A stretch of 64,000 bases of DNA from Komagataella phaffii GS115 (lineage: Eukaryota; Ascomycota; Pichiomycetes; Pichiales; Pichiaceae): positions 1,847,001 to 1,911,000 of the forward strand of contig NC_012965.1 in assembly GCF_000027005.1 (NCBI RefSeq), given 5' to 3'. Shown piece by piece: positions 24,066 through 33,181 of this stretch (its first letter is position 1; every line of letters starts with the position of its first letter). A program made the translations under genes and the position numbers. The notes beneath the pieces were generated by a model. The model did no database searches and was not told where the DNA came from. It saw nothing but the letters and a program-made list of their open reading frames with translations.

Positions 24066-25736
24066 ATGACCCTATCAAACAACACCAAGAGAAGAGAAAG
24101 TTCCATTACTCCAGATCAACAGAAGCTTATTGAAAAGTACCTCGAAAAGAAGAATGTACATCATCAGAAGAAACTGCAGCATGTAACGCACACTTCTACC
24201 AATGTCAACCTATCATCCATCAAATGGAAGAGTTTGCGATTGGAGGACTGCGGTGTTTCAATCCCTGATTCAGGATTACCAGCCAAGATTGCTTATGAAT
24301 CAATCCACGATAGTTTGAACCTCGATGGAAACCCCACTTTGAACTTGGCCTCGTTTGTTAACACTGGTTACATCAACGATTATAGTGAGCCATTGATTCA
24401 TGAGAACTTGGTGAAAAACTTGGCTGACAATGATGAGTATCCAGTCATGCTGGAGTTACACGAAAGATGTCTCCAAATGCTTACTGAATTGTGGAACGGT
24501 GATTCTAAGAAGAGCATTGGTTCTGCCACTACAGGCTCTTCTGAAGCCATTATGCTTGGGGGACTGGCTATGAAGAAAAATTGGCAAACCAAGAGGCGTG
24601 CTGCTGGTAAAAGCACCGAGAAGCCTAACATTATCATGGCTTCCTGTTGCCAAGTTGCGTTAGAGAAGTTTGCCCGATACTTTGAAGTAGACGCTCGTAT
24701 CATTTCGTGTGACAACAATGACTACATTCTGGACTATGATTTGATATATGATGCTTGTGACGAGAATACCATAGGTATTTTTGTTATTCTTGGATCGACC
24801 TATACTGGTGCTTTTGAGGACGTTGCTTTAGTCAATAAAATTTTAGACCGTGTTGAAAAGGAGAAGGGATTCGACATTCCAATCCATGTGGACGGCGCCT
24901 CCGGGGCTTTTGTTGCCCCTTTTATCTATCCAGACCTGGAATGGGATTTTAGAGTTCCTCGTGTCAAATCAATCAACACTTCAGGCCACAAGTTTGGACT
25001 CGTCACAGCAGGTTTAGGTTGGATTGTTTTCAAAGACAAGGAATGGCTTCCTAAAGACCTTGTTTTTGAATTACGCTATTTGGGTGGTCTAGAATACAGT
25101 TTTACTCTAAACTTCTCCCGTCCGGGACACCAAGTCATCCACCAATATTTCAATTTTGTCGCTTTAGGAAAGAATGGATACTCGTCTATTTTTGATACAT
25201 GCTTAACAAATGCCAGGCTTCTTTCATCCTTTTTGGAAGAGACGAACTACTTCAAGGTGGTATCGAACGTTCATCGTCCTGTGGAAGCGGGCACAACGCC
25301 TCACGCTGATGATCACCTTGCTTTTCATCCCAGTTTGCCAGTGGTTTCTTTCCAGTTCAACGAAGAGTTTTCCAAGCAATATCCTGAAATTCCTCAATCA
25401 ATCATATCCACTTTAATGAGAAACAAGGGTTGGATCATTCCTAATTATCCTCTGCCAAGAACAACTAAACCAGTGAAGGATGATGAGAGAGAAATTCTTC
25501 GTGTGGTGGTTAGATACAACTTAACCCTAGAGCTACTTCAGAAGCTGATGAGTGACATAGTGTCCACATTAACTGTTTTGACTAACTCATGCAAGTTGAT
25601 TAGAGAGTCTTTGAATAACGATGCTTTGGAGGATACAGACATTATTTACGATATGCTTCTAAGTATTGCTTTGGACGGTAGCGAGAATTTGGTCAAGTCG
25701 TCAATCAAAGATCATAAACACGCGGGAGCTTGTTAA
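24066..25736 (+). CDS. GAD1: Glutamate decarboxylase
   Basis: 556 residues. PLP enzyme of the group II decarboxylases that converts glutamate to GABA and CO2. Visible features are the NLDGNPTLNLASFVNT segment, the TTGSSEAIMLGGLAMK cofactor region, HVDGASGAFVAPF with the PLP-contacting Asp, and NTSGHKFGL with the PLP lysine at about residue 309. Length and order match S. cerevisiae Gad1 (585 aa), linked there to oxidative-stress tolerance. The gene ends 31 nt from the stop of the convergent ZRT3 gene. Confidence 0.96.
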   Translation: MTLSNNTKRRESSITPDQQKLIEKYLEKKNVHHQKKLQHVTHTSTNVNLSSIKWKSLRLEDCGVSIPDSGLPAKIAYESIHDSLNLDGNPTLNLASFVNTGYINDYSEPLIHENLVKNLADNDEYPVMLELHERCLQMLTELWNGDSKKSIGSATTGSSEAIMLGGLAMKKNWQTKRRAAGKSTEKPNIIMASCCQVALEKFARYFEVDARIISCDNNDYILDYDLIYDACDENTIGIFVILGSTYTGAFEDVALVNKILDRVEKEKGFDIPIHVDGASGAFVAPFIYPDLEWDFRVPRVKSINTSGHKFGLVTAGLGWIVFKDKEWLPKDLVFELRYLGGLEYSFTLNFSRPGHQVIHQYFNFVALGKNGYSSIFDTCLTNARLLSSFLEETNYFKVVSNVHRPVEAGTTPHADDHLAFHPSLPVVSFQFNEEFSKQYPEIPQSIISTLMRNKGWIIPNYPLPRTTKPVKDDEREILRVVVRYNLTLELLQKLMSDIVSTLTVLTNSCKLIRESLNNDALEDTDIIYDMLLSIALDGSENLVKSSIKDHKHAGAC

Positions 25737-25767
25737 TTAGTGTTTTAAAGTTGTTATGTATACGATG

Positions 25768-26967
25768 TCATATCATTGTGTAGCCTAATGAAATTAGTGC
25801 AATACCTGTGGTGCAGCATGTAAGTACCTTAAATTGAGATCCACCAAAACTTAAACTACTAGCAAACATCTGCAACCCTATAATGGTTAAAAACCCACTT
25901 GTTGCAGCAATTAGAACTGCAAACACAAAGTTTGTACGGTTGTTGATGGTATGAGTCTGGAAATATAAGTACCCTAGGTAGGCACCCAATGGCTGTGCTA
26001 GTCCACCGACTAATGAAACAATACTGACAGCTTTCAGCCTGGAGTCCAAAGCAAAGAACAGTGGTAAGCACATTGACATTCCTTCGATGTAATTGTGGAT
26101 GAACATGGATAGGAAGATGGCTACACCCAGTTCGGGGTTAACTTTGGAGGTGGAGTAGAGGATAAATCCTTCAGGGAACTTGTGTAACGTGATAGCCAGC
26201 AGTGTTTGCACGCCGATCGAAAGAAGTTTCGAAGTAGGGGTGTTCACATGGTGGTGGTGATGTTCTTCATAGTTGGAAAACACATCTGAGTTTTCCATAT
26301 CATGTCCAGTTTGAGAATATATTGGGCTGTTGTTAGCAGAGGAATTAGATAAAAGCGGCTCTAGCTCGGCACTCTTGCATTGATCAACAGTGGTATATCC
26401 GTGACAGTTACCGTCTAATGGCTGATCTTTGATCTTGGAAAGGGCAATATCTACCAGTGACTTCCGGCTTGAAAGCATTTCCATCGGTCGATGTTGATGT
26501 TCATGGTGTTCCGAGTTGTGATCATGGCTGTGATTATTGTGGTGATCGTGGGCACCATGGTCGTCAACTGGATCATTAGCTTCAGTGTCATGGACACAGT
26601 GAACAATACTGTCACTTGTGAGGAAGTGGATGATCATGTTAAGAATGCCACAAAACAGCATTCCTAAAACATAGAACAATAGGGTGTACCTTAATGCAAA
26701 CAACTCGGAGTCCTTAAAATACTGTTGGAAGTATTCTAACGAGCTGGGCAACAACTTGAACATCGATGTGAACATGAGGCATCCAGAACTCAAAGCTAGA
26801 GAGCAAGTCAGGAAGTTATTGTTACCCGTAATCTGTAATGGATAACGCTTAGAGAGCCATTTTGGGGTGAGCGCGTTGTAGATACTGTCTAGGTAAACAG
26901 TCAAAGCCCCCAGAATCGTTAGTAGAGAGGACAGTAAGACAAATGTCCAGCCGTTATATTGATTCAT
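25768..26967 (-). CDS. ZRT3: ZIP-family zinc transporter, vacuolar Zrt3 type
   Basis: 399 residues with about eight membrane segments. Three lie in the first ~130 residues, then come a long His-rich loop (HGAHDHHNNHSHDHN around 140-160 and EEHHHHHV around 240) and five more segments. The ZIP signature helices are TLHKFPEGFILYS and FIHNYIEGMSM, which supply the metal-binding His and Glu. S. cerevisiae Zrt3 exports stored zinc from the vacuole; this protein is shorter (399 vs 503 aa) but has the same layout. I found no perfect Zap1 element upstream. Confidence 0.88.
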   Translation of the reverse strand: MNQYNGWTFVLLSSLLTILGALTVYLDSIYNALTPKWLSKRYPLQITGNNNFLTCSLALSSGCLMFTSMFKLLPSSLEYFQQYFKDSELFALRYTLLFYVLGMLFCGILNMIIHFLTSDSIVHCVHDTEANDPVDDHGAHDHHNNHSHDHNSEHHEHQHRPMEMLSSRKSLVDIALSKIKDQPLDGNCHGYTTVDQCKSAELEPLLSNSSANNSPIYSQTGHDMENSDVFSNYEEHHHHHVNTPTSKLLSIGVQTLLAITLHKFPEGFILYSTSKVNPELGVAIFLSMFIHNYIEGMSMCLPLFFALDSRLKAVSIVSLVGGLAQPLGAYLGYLYFQTHTINNRTNFVFAVLIAATSGFLTIIGLQMFASSLSFGGSQFKVLTCCTTGIALISLGYTMI

Positions 26968-27631
26968 GACGAAAGTCTTGAGTCGCCTTAAAAGTGTGAC
27001 TTAGGAAGATCTACAAAGAGGTAAAAATGCGAAGCAGGGTTCCTTCGGCATGCAATAACCACTGTTTCGAGCAACCGGCTCGATGTCAAACCAGGAGAAA
27101 AATCTAATTTGAGAGACAAATAGTCCAGCAAGGTAGTTTTAGTTTTACGAGAGAAAAAATCGGATTAAAAAAAAATAGCAAGGGCAAAGTTTGAAACAAA
27201 GGAATAACTTCGCAAATAGATGGCATTCTTGAAGAGAAAGCTTGATCAGAAACAATGGGTGTCGTGTGGGCAATTGGTGTGGTCTTATTTGATCTCATGA
27301 CGCCTCAGAAACGGTAGTTCTACTAAAAACAAACCTCAGACTTTTCTCATCGTAAGATCAGTTGTCCCTATCTGGTTAATCATCCCTGGCAATCACGTTT
27401 AATGGTTCCATCACCAACCCTCCAACCATGGAAAAGTTAACAACAAGATCTATTCCTTCCAAGAACGAAGGAATAGTTGAAGAGAGAGGAGATCCAGAGA
27501 AACACTGAAAAAAAAGCACTGTGTCGATTTGGTAGAACACGACCTGATCCTGGAATATGTTAAATCCAGCTTCTCGTAAACTACTGTCTTGTCACAACCT
27601 CAAACCTAGTCAATTCAACTGCTTTATACAT
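26968..27631. other. Intergenic region upstream of ZRT3
   Basis: These 664 nt between the ZRT3 start and the CDC11 stop hold the ZRT3 promoter. A perfect 10-bp inverted repeat with a 7-nt loop lies at 27450-27476. An ATG at 27428 in good context opens a 26-codon frame across that hairpin; I do not call it a gene. The longer open frame on the minus strand (27104-27298) looks like chance. Confidence 0.5.
27450..27476. repeat. Perfect inverted repeat, 10-bp stem
   Basis: CTATTCCTTC at 27450-27459 is exactly complementary to GAAGGAATAG at 27467-27476, with loop CAAGAAC. It could be a protein-binding palindrome or an RNA hairpin. TTC/GAA units recall heat-shock elements, but the spacing is not standard. 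Confidence 0.6.
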
Positions 27632-28831
27632 TTAAACATCAATTGCTCCAGAGGCAAGACGCCTTTCAATATCTGCCAACTCTTTTTCACGCTCCTCGAG
27701 TTCTTGGCGCTTCCGCAAGAGATCGCTCTGGACCCTCTCTTCAAATACTCTCAACCTTTCTTCCTCTAGTCTAATTTGTTCCTCCCTTGCCAAATAGGAG
27801 TCCGCAACCAATGGCTTTGTTACAGCATCAAACTGTGACTGGTCTCGTGAATAACTGATTGGGGATCTGTTGCTGTCAATCAAACCATCCGTTTCATATC
27901 GATCGTCGTTCCCTAGGGCCTGGGCTCTGTAATTTTCATAGAGAACTTCATGGGTATATTCTTTGAAGTCATTCAAGTGCGAAATCAGAAGAGTATTGCG
28001 CAGCACACTTAGCTCAGAAACGGCGTTATCATCTACATCTACCAGACCCCATGGGTACTCACGAACACGGCGGTGTCCAGTTGCAGGGTCTGCCGAGTCA
28101 ATAACTTTGTTGCTGCCCATAACAGCAAATGGAACACTGTTATTCAGGTACTGTGCAATTTGGTAACTTTCATAGTCGCTTTCTTTGTCAATTTGGAAAA
28201 ATTCGTCGTTAAAATCGTAGACTGGGATTCCGTAAAATGTCAAGTCCTCTCTAATCAGACGTTTGTTCAATTGTAACTCAGTTTCTGTCAACGAATCACT
28301 CTTGCTGATTACCGGAATCAAATTAACCAACGTACTTAGTTGCTTCATGAGTTCCACGTCAATTTCTCTCAATCCGTGTCCAGTTGCCTCTACCAAATAA
28401 AGACAGCAGTGGACTCTTCCATCCTTAAAGCGGGGATTACGCTTCAGTTTACTCTCCTCAATTAAAATTTCGTCATACTGGTGTTTGATATAATTCAGTA
28501 TTACTTCAAACTGTGATAGGTTTTCCACGCCACGGCCAAAGCCTGGAGTATCAATGATGTTCAACGAGATCCTCACACCTTCGTTATCCTCCAACTCCAC
28601 ATTACTGCGACGCAATTGGAATAAAAATCCCAGAGGTGAGTCAGGATCAAACTCTTGTGGCCCAGGCAGCCTGTTGGCAGAAATGTCAACTATTTGCTGG
28701 TCACACAAGCTATTGATAAATGTGGATCTTCCAGATCCGGAACCTCCCACAACCATCACTGAAAAATTGATTGATTTTTTCAAGGTCTTTTTCTTTCTAA
28801 GAGCAGCACTGCTCGCAATGTAATCACTCAT
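27632..28831 (-). CDS. CDC11: Septin Cdc11
   Basis: 399 residues from ATG at 28831 (MSDYIASSAALRKKKTLKK), the position matching S. cerevisiae Cdc11; an in-frame ATG at 28909 would add 26 residues. The septin GTPase domain has the P-loop GGSGSGRST, G3 DTPGFG, the septin motif LKRNPRFKDGRVHCCLYLVEATGHGL and G4-like SKSDS. A septin-unique element, EYPWGLVDV, follows. The C-terminus is a heptad coiled coil (REEQIRLEEERLRVFEERVQ). Cdc11 caps septin octamers that form the bud-neck filaments. A second terminal septin, SHS1, lies 16 kb away. Confidence 0.95.
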   Translation of the reverse strand: MSDYIASSAALRKKKTLKKSINFSVMVVGGSGSGRSTFINSLCDQQIVDISANRLPGPQEFDPDSPLGFLFQLRRSNVELEDNEGVRISLNIIDTPGFGRGVENLSQFEVILNYIKHQYDEILIEESKLKRNPRFKDGRVHCCLYLVEATGHGLREIDVELMKQLSTLVNLIPVISKSDSLTETELQLNKRLIREDLTFYGIPVYDFNDEFFQIDKESDYESYQIAQYLNNSVPFAVMGSNKVIDSADPATGHRRVREYPWGLVDVDDNAVSELSVLRNTLLISHLNDFKEYTHEVLYENYRAQALGNDDRYETDGLIDSNRSPISYSRDQSQFDAVTKPLVADSYLAREEQIRLEEERLRVFEERVQSDLLRKRQELEEREKELADIERRLASGAIDV

Positions 28832-29044
28832 TGTGTTGTATTCTGGACAGATGTTGACTTGTTGTGGTGCGTGTTTCTCTGAAGATCGTGTTTGAGAGAT
28901 CGCAGGCATAGACGAAATCGAGCGGGAGCATTCGAGATTGAAAACCCTCGCGAAGGTGTAATCTGGAGGGGACGCGCACCTGCAAGCTCGTTTGATTTAT
29001 TGATACTAGATATATCTATAACATTTCTACCCACCCCCACCAAC

Positions 29045-30277
29045 CTACACCAGGTCGTTTATAGTCAAGTCCATAGCATGCCATGCTGGTTGTGTAACAT
29101 CGGGAGCAACAAGAACATGTTTTCTTCGTAGTCTAAATTTAATTGGCTGTCTGTTCGTAACGATCGTCTCCAACTTGTTTTTGACGGAAACCCAATCAAT
29201 ATACAGTTTCTCCAAGTCAGGATACTGAAAAAATCGCAGGATCCAGTCAATTCCAATTGTAATATCAATGTATTGTTCCTGTGATATGGACAGTAACACT
29301 TGGTCGGCAATACGAAGGTTCAAGGGGTGTATAAATAGTGACCCCGAGGGAGATGTTTTGTACACCACTTCCATATCTAGAGGGAGAACTTCAACCACTT
29401 TGGCTGTCACGAGGAACATTTCATCAGTAACAACGTCATTAAGACCAGAAAAACGATTGGCAAGTTCTGCCACTGTAGGATTCGAAGAGTATGCCCCCGC
29501 CGACACCGGTAATGCCTTTGTACTGGATCTTTCATCTGTAAAGGAATCATTTGACGTCCTTGATCGTTTTGATATGAAAAGGGAATCTTCTCTTGATAAA
29601 GAGCATGGTGAAGATGAGTACATCATCTTCATATCTCTGGTTTTGTCTGATCCCAACCCATTTTCTACTGCTTTTGGTCTCCAGCTTATCTTCTCCTCAG
29701 AATTTAGTAGGCGATCCAGACGGACCTTTTCCAACTGATATAGCTTTAAACAGTCTCTTCTCATTCTTCCAATGAAAGCTGAATAAAGAAAGAGATCATG
29801 AGCTCCCAGACTATACAGATCATCTACGTACCACATGGACGAGATTCTAACAGTTTCGGTTGTAGAATTTCTCACCACAGTGACTTGACCTTTAAACCCC
29901 ACGATACGGGCTTTATCAGCAACTTCCAACAGAGAATTTAAAGAATATTTGGTATCCATGGGAGGATTCACTGGGATGTCATCATCTCCTAACAGAGGGT
30001 CCACTCCGCTGAAAAATCTATCTAGGACGTCCTGGAAGATGTAACATCTCAAAACTTTTTTGACGTCAAACTCATAGCCCAGCTTTCTAACAGCAATTTG
30101 ATCAGGACATGGATCAATATGAGGTGCAATCTCTGAAAAATCTGTTAAGTAGATACGTCCCGGGTACTTTGGTGACGTTGGCGGATACATCCCGACCAGG
30201 AGCGCTATTGACGTAAACATGACTTTCTTCCCAGGACCAGCCTCTGGAATTTCATTTAATGCAACACTGACATTCAT
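29045..30277 (-). CDS. Candidate Cdc13-type telomere single-strand-binding protein
   Basis: 410 residues. Residues ~18-200 look like a telomere-end-binding OB fold: the first strands VMFTSIALLVGMYPP, then YPGRIYLTDFSE, resemble the opening of the Cdc13/Pot1 DNA-binding domain, and a mid-domain strand FKGQVTVVRN fits the fold. A Ser-rich linker (~225-280) leads to a second folded region (~290-400) that could be a C-terminal OB fold. Short, two-domain Cdc13 proteins of about 400 residues are known in the Candida clade, so the size is right. I judge this by eye; structural comparison would decide. Stn1 or another OB protein is the alternative. Confidence 0.5.
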   Translation of the reverse strand: MNVSVALNEIPEAGPGKKVMFTSIALLVGMYPPTSPKYPGRIYLTDFSEIAPHIDPCPDQIAVRKLGYEFDVKKVLRCYIFQDVLDRFFSGVDPLLGDDDIPVNPPMDTKYSLNSLLEVADKARIVGFKGQVTVVRNSTTETVRISSMWYVDDLYSLGAHDLFLYSAFIGRMRRDCLKLYQLEKVRLDRLLNSEEKISWRPKAVENGLGSDKTRDMKMMYSSSPCSLSREDSLFISKRSRTSNDSFTDERSSTKALPVSAGAYSSNPTVAELANRFSGLNDVVTDEMFLVTAKVVEVLPLDMEVVYKTSPSGSLFIHPLNLRIADQVLLSISQEQYIDITIGIDWILRFFQYPDLEKLYIDWVSVKNKLETIVTNRQPIKFRLRRKHVLVAPDVTQPAWHAMDLTINDLV

Positions 30278-30489
30278 CGTTGAGCGTAGTAAACTCTGCG
30301 TCTGGCCAAATTCAAAGCAGGGCTCAATGGCTCAAGAAATCTGTCACAAAACAGCTGGTAGGGCTATTTAAATCAGTAAGTGGTTTGGGGCTCAGAATTT
30401 AATTTCTTGATAAAAGTCGCGTTTGAAGTTTACGTGCTCAAGAAGCATATACTCATGCACTAATAATTTACAATAGAATCTAGTCTAAT

Positions 30490-31584
30490 TTACAAAGCCA
30501 ATTGCTTGGTCAACCGTGATATGGTTCTCTTATCAGCCAGGCCATGGTGTACGATGGCACCAGCAACCCTGTGCAAGTTGGTAGATCGAATGAGGTTGGG
30601 GGGTAATAATCCTCCTAATGACGCGCTCAGGCGTTGTAATTTGTCTAGGCATGCTTTGACATCCTGATTATGCGGTGGGGTATCGCCTAAAAAGTTCTTC
30701 TGCAGTGTGACTCTGATTTTCAGTAATTGGGGTCTAAGTGTAGCCGTTTGTTTGACCAATGCTGGAGCTGAAGGTACGTTCTCAATAACTTCCAAGTACT
30801 CCTCCAAACCATCAGGCGAGTCGTTACCTTCCTCGATTCCCCAATCAGAGTCAAATTTGGGAGCAGGAGGTTTTGCAGGTTTCTTCTTTGGGGGAGGTGG
30901 AGGCGGTGGAGCTTGACGCTTGGACCGAGCCTTCGTTTCTTTGGCTGTCTTAGCTTTTGTTGAACGTTTAGATGTTGGTTTTGTTACTTTCGATTTAGCC
31001 CTAGTAGATCTGGCTCTAGTCGTTCTAGCTGGCTTTGCGGCAGTTTTGGTGGCTGCCCTGGCACGGCTTCTTCTCCTTGGAGGTTCATCTTCAGTATCGA
31101 GTGATTCTACATCGTCATCCTCATCATCAACTTCAACCAAATCAGAGGTTCCTGCTTCACCACCTTCCACCACGTCAAAATCTGGGTCTTCATCGTCTCC
31201 TTGCTTGTAGCTTCCGTACTTGACGAAATCATCCAGAGAAGGAGGATCGCTAGCTAATTGGTACGCCCAAAACAAGATCTTATTGGTGATTCGTGGTTTA
31301 TTCAAAAAAGTATCGATCTCATCCTTGGTTAGCTCCAAAATGTCGGCGGGAGAACACCACATGTAGTTATCGTCCTGGAAAAACCTTGTGCAGATCATGT
31401 CTTCTTCATACGGAGATGCTTGACGCGTTCGTTTCCTGTTGGCTAATCTAGTAGGTTTTGCCTCAAGTATTGGCTTTGGGATCTTCTCAGGCGATATCAC
31501 CATGGACGGCCATGCTGGATATCCCTTCAGCTTGGCTAACACCACCGAGCCAGGAGGGAACATTTCATAGATGGATGTCGACAT
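30490..31584 (-). CDS. IOC4: PWWP-domain protein, Ioc4-like chromatin remodeler subunit
   Basis: 364 residues. The N-terminal PWWP domain (~10-105) begins PPGSVVLAKLKGYPAWPSMV and continues to CTRFFQDDNYMWCSPADI, a nucleosome- and H3K36me-binding fold. An acidic stretch (EDPDFDVVEGGEAG, VDDEDDDVES) follows, then a long Lys/Arg/Ala/Thr-rich basic region with a seven-proline run near 225. A helical C-terminal domain completes it. S. cerevisiae Ioc4, part of the Isw1b remodeler, has the same order, including the FVEYGSYG-like FVKYGSYKQGD after the PWWP. The MCM1 gene lies ~226 nt upstream on the same strand. Confidence 0.85.
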   Translation of the reverse strand: MSTSIYEMFPPGSVVLAKLKGYPAWPSMVISPEKIPKPILEAKPTRLANRKRTRQASPYEEDMICTRFFQDDNYMWCSPADILELTKDEIDTFLNKPRITNKILFWAYQLASDPPSLDDFVKYGSYKQGDDEDPDFDVVEGGEAGTSDLVEVDDEDDDVESLDTEDEPPRRRSRARAATKTAAKPARTTRARSTRAKSKVTKPTSKRSTKAKTAKETKARSKRQAPPPPPPPKKKPAKPPAPKFDSDWGIEEGNDSPDGLEEYLEVIENVPSAPALVKQTATLRPQLLKIRVTLQKNFLGDTPPHNQDVKACLDKLQRLSASLGGLLPPNLIRSTNLHRVAGAIVHHGLADKRTISRLTKQLAL

Positions 31585-31810
31585 GGACCTTGATTGGTGT
31601 ATGAAAGAGTTTCAGAGGAGAAAACAATCTGAACATGATTCAGCATTCGCTCGCGAGATTCTAGGGCCAATCTGCCTAGCATCTCCTTCTAGAAGAACAA
31701 CCCAACTAAAGAATGCTTGCGTACATGACAGGTACCGCAAATAACTTGCCAACCTAACTACCAAAACACTGTTGATTCTTATACCTTCACTCTTAATATA
31801 AACTATACAA

Positions 31811-32638
31811 TCAGTAGTATGGGTGGTATACAGCCGACCCATCAGGATTCAAGTAAGGAACTTGGCCGCCAGATTGACCAGCACCTTGAGGGCCCCCCAC
31901 AGGTCCCCCTACAGGTCCTCCGACAGGTCCTCCAGCATTCTCATTCCCACCACCAGAGCCATGTGGGTGATTTCCAGCAGCAACAGCTACAGCAGCTGCC
32001 GCAGCAGGATGGGCATAGTTAGGTGCACCATGTTGCTGGTGACCATGGCCTCCGTCTAAAACATCGCCTTGGTTAGGCGTAGCAGACCCTTCGCCATGGC
32101 CTGGGCCAGAGGATCCTTGAGATTGTCCTGGAACATCATTGGAATCACCCAATGGCCCTCGAGGGTCAAGTTGGCTCGGGTCGTCCGAGGCATTCAAACA
32201 GTTCTGAATCAAGTTCTTCCCCTCTGGACGAGTCACCAAAGGTTGCAACTTGGGAGTAGTGAAAGTGTAGACCAGTCCAGTCTCTGAAACCACCAACAGC
32301 AATACCTGTGTCCCTGTGAGTACTGAAAGCTCGTAGGCCTTTTTCATCACACCACGCTTTCTCTTGGAGAAGGTAATGTGACGACGACTCTTATCCTGAA
32401 TGAATTTGATCTCAATCTTACGGCGTTCCCTCGGCGTCCTAGAAGAGCCAGGTTCACCATCGTCGTCATCATCAAGATCGTCGTTTATGGTACGGTTCTC
32501 TGTTCGAAGAGTACTGGCATTATCATTACTGTTGTTGTTATTGTTGTTGTTGTTGTCGTCGTTGGGGTTTGCACCTGACTCAGCACCAGCAGAGACAGGG
32601 TTGCCTTGAGATTCTTGCTTTAAAGAGCTGTCTGACAT
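31811..32638 (-). CDS. MCM1: MADS-box transcription factor Mcm1
   Basis: 275 residues from ATG at 32638. The N-terminal region is Asn-rich (eight consecutive Asn) and acidic. The MADS/SAM domain occupies ~72-130: RRKIEIKFIQDKSRRHITFSKRKRG... through VLLLVVSETGLVYTF, nearly identical to the Mcm1/SRF DNA-binding and dimerisation core. The C-terminal half is Gly/Pro/His-rich, with three PVGG repeats and an Ala/Val run. Mcm1 controls mating-type, cell-cycle (M/G1 and G2/M) and arginine genes with partner factors. The frame continues upstream of the ATG only into a 5'UTR intron. Confidence 0.96.
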   Translation of the reverse strand: MSDSSLKQESQGNPVSAGAESGANPNDDNNNNNNNNSNDNASTLRTENRTINDDLDDDDDGEPGSSRTPRERRKIEIKFIQDKSRRHITFSKRKRGVMKKAYELSVLTGTQVLLLVVSETGLVYTFTTPKLQPLVTRPEGKNLIQNCLNASDDPSQLDPRGPLGDSNDVPGQSQGSSGPGHGEGSATPNQGDVLDGGHGHQQHGAPNYAHPAAAAAVAVAAGNHPHGSGGGNENAGGPVGGPVGGPVGGPQGAGQSGGQVPYLNPDGSAVYHPYY

Positions 32639-32639
32639 G

Positions 32640-32702
32640 CTAAATGAATGCGGGTTAGTGTTTGATGGATTACCCAATTGGGATTGATGTTTGGGGACTT
32701 AC
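32640..32702 (-). other. 5'UTR intron of MCM1 (63 nt)
   Basis: Read on the minus strand: donor AAG|GTAAGT at 32702, branch point CACTAAC at 32660-32654, acceptor TTTAG ending at 32640. The acceptor is followed by one C and then the MCM1 ATG. All three signals match the other introns in the window. Confidence 0.85.
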
Positions 32703-33076
32703 CTTATTGAGTGAGTCCTACTTTTTTGCAGCTTGTAAGAACACAAAATTAGGAAGTTGAGGGTGTTGCGGACTACCCGAAGCGATAGAATATGGGTCGG
32801 TACACGACAGAAAGTCGTTGCAGCCAAAGCCGAGCGTGCGCGCACGTTGCACCAATTTGATGCAAATGATGCGACGAGAGGGGGAAATAAGAGCAGAAAC
32901 GAGGGAAAGAAAGATAACTACAACTCCATTCGTCACCGAACTGAGGAAAAATTAGGGTATTCCTGTATTAAAATGTGAGAGTGATAACCATCCTATAACA
33001 ACTTCGTTTATGACAGATTCTTGGGGGGGTTTGTTTGGTGATACATCTTTGGTCTAGTAATTTTCTTCGTCCATGC
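32703..33076. other. Intergenic region upstream of MCM1
   Basis: 374 nt between the MCM1 5'UTR intron and the stop of the PMP1-like gene, so it holds the MCM1 promoter. Short open frames on both strands here lack any recognisable product. A CG-rich GTGCGCGCAC palindrome lies near 32839. No other clear element is seen. Confidence 0.4.
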
Positions 33077-33181
33077 TCAGTTCTTTCTCTTCTTGTACCA
33101 CTTCATGCCCAGGATAACTGCGATAATTACCCCGATAATGAAAAGTAGACAAAAGACTAAAATAACACCAGCTGGAAGCAT
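33077..33181 (-). CDS. PMP1: Pmp1/Pmp2-type plasma-membrane H+-ATPase proteolipid
   Basis: A 34-residue frame, ATG at 33181 to TGA at 33077. It begins MLPAGVILVFCLLFIIGV, has one membrane helix (~4-25) and ends in a basic tail with KWYKKRK. S. cerevisiae Pmp1 (40 aa) has the same plan: a LPGGVILVF start, one helix, then RKW and basic residues. Those proteolipids associate with Pma1 and raise its activity; the same role is inferred here. A TATATAA box lies ~95 nt upstream on the minus strand (about 33273-33279). The gene is easy to miss because it is far below usual length cut-offs. Confidence 0.85.
   Translation of the reverse strand: MLPAGVILVFCLLFIIGVIIAVILGMKWYKKRKN

Noticed and set aside
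27104..27298. 64-codon minus-strand frame upstream of ZRT3
   Set aside because: Its membrane-like stretch comes from an A-rich run on the plus strand; no supporting context.
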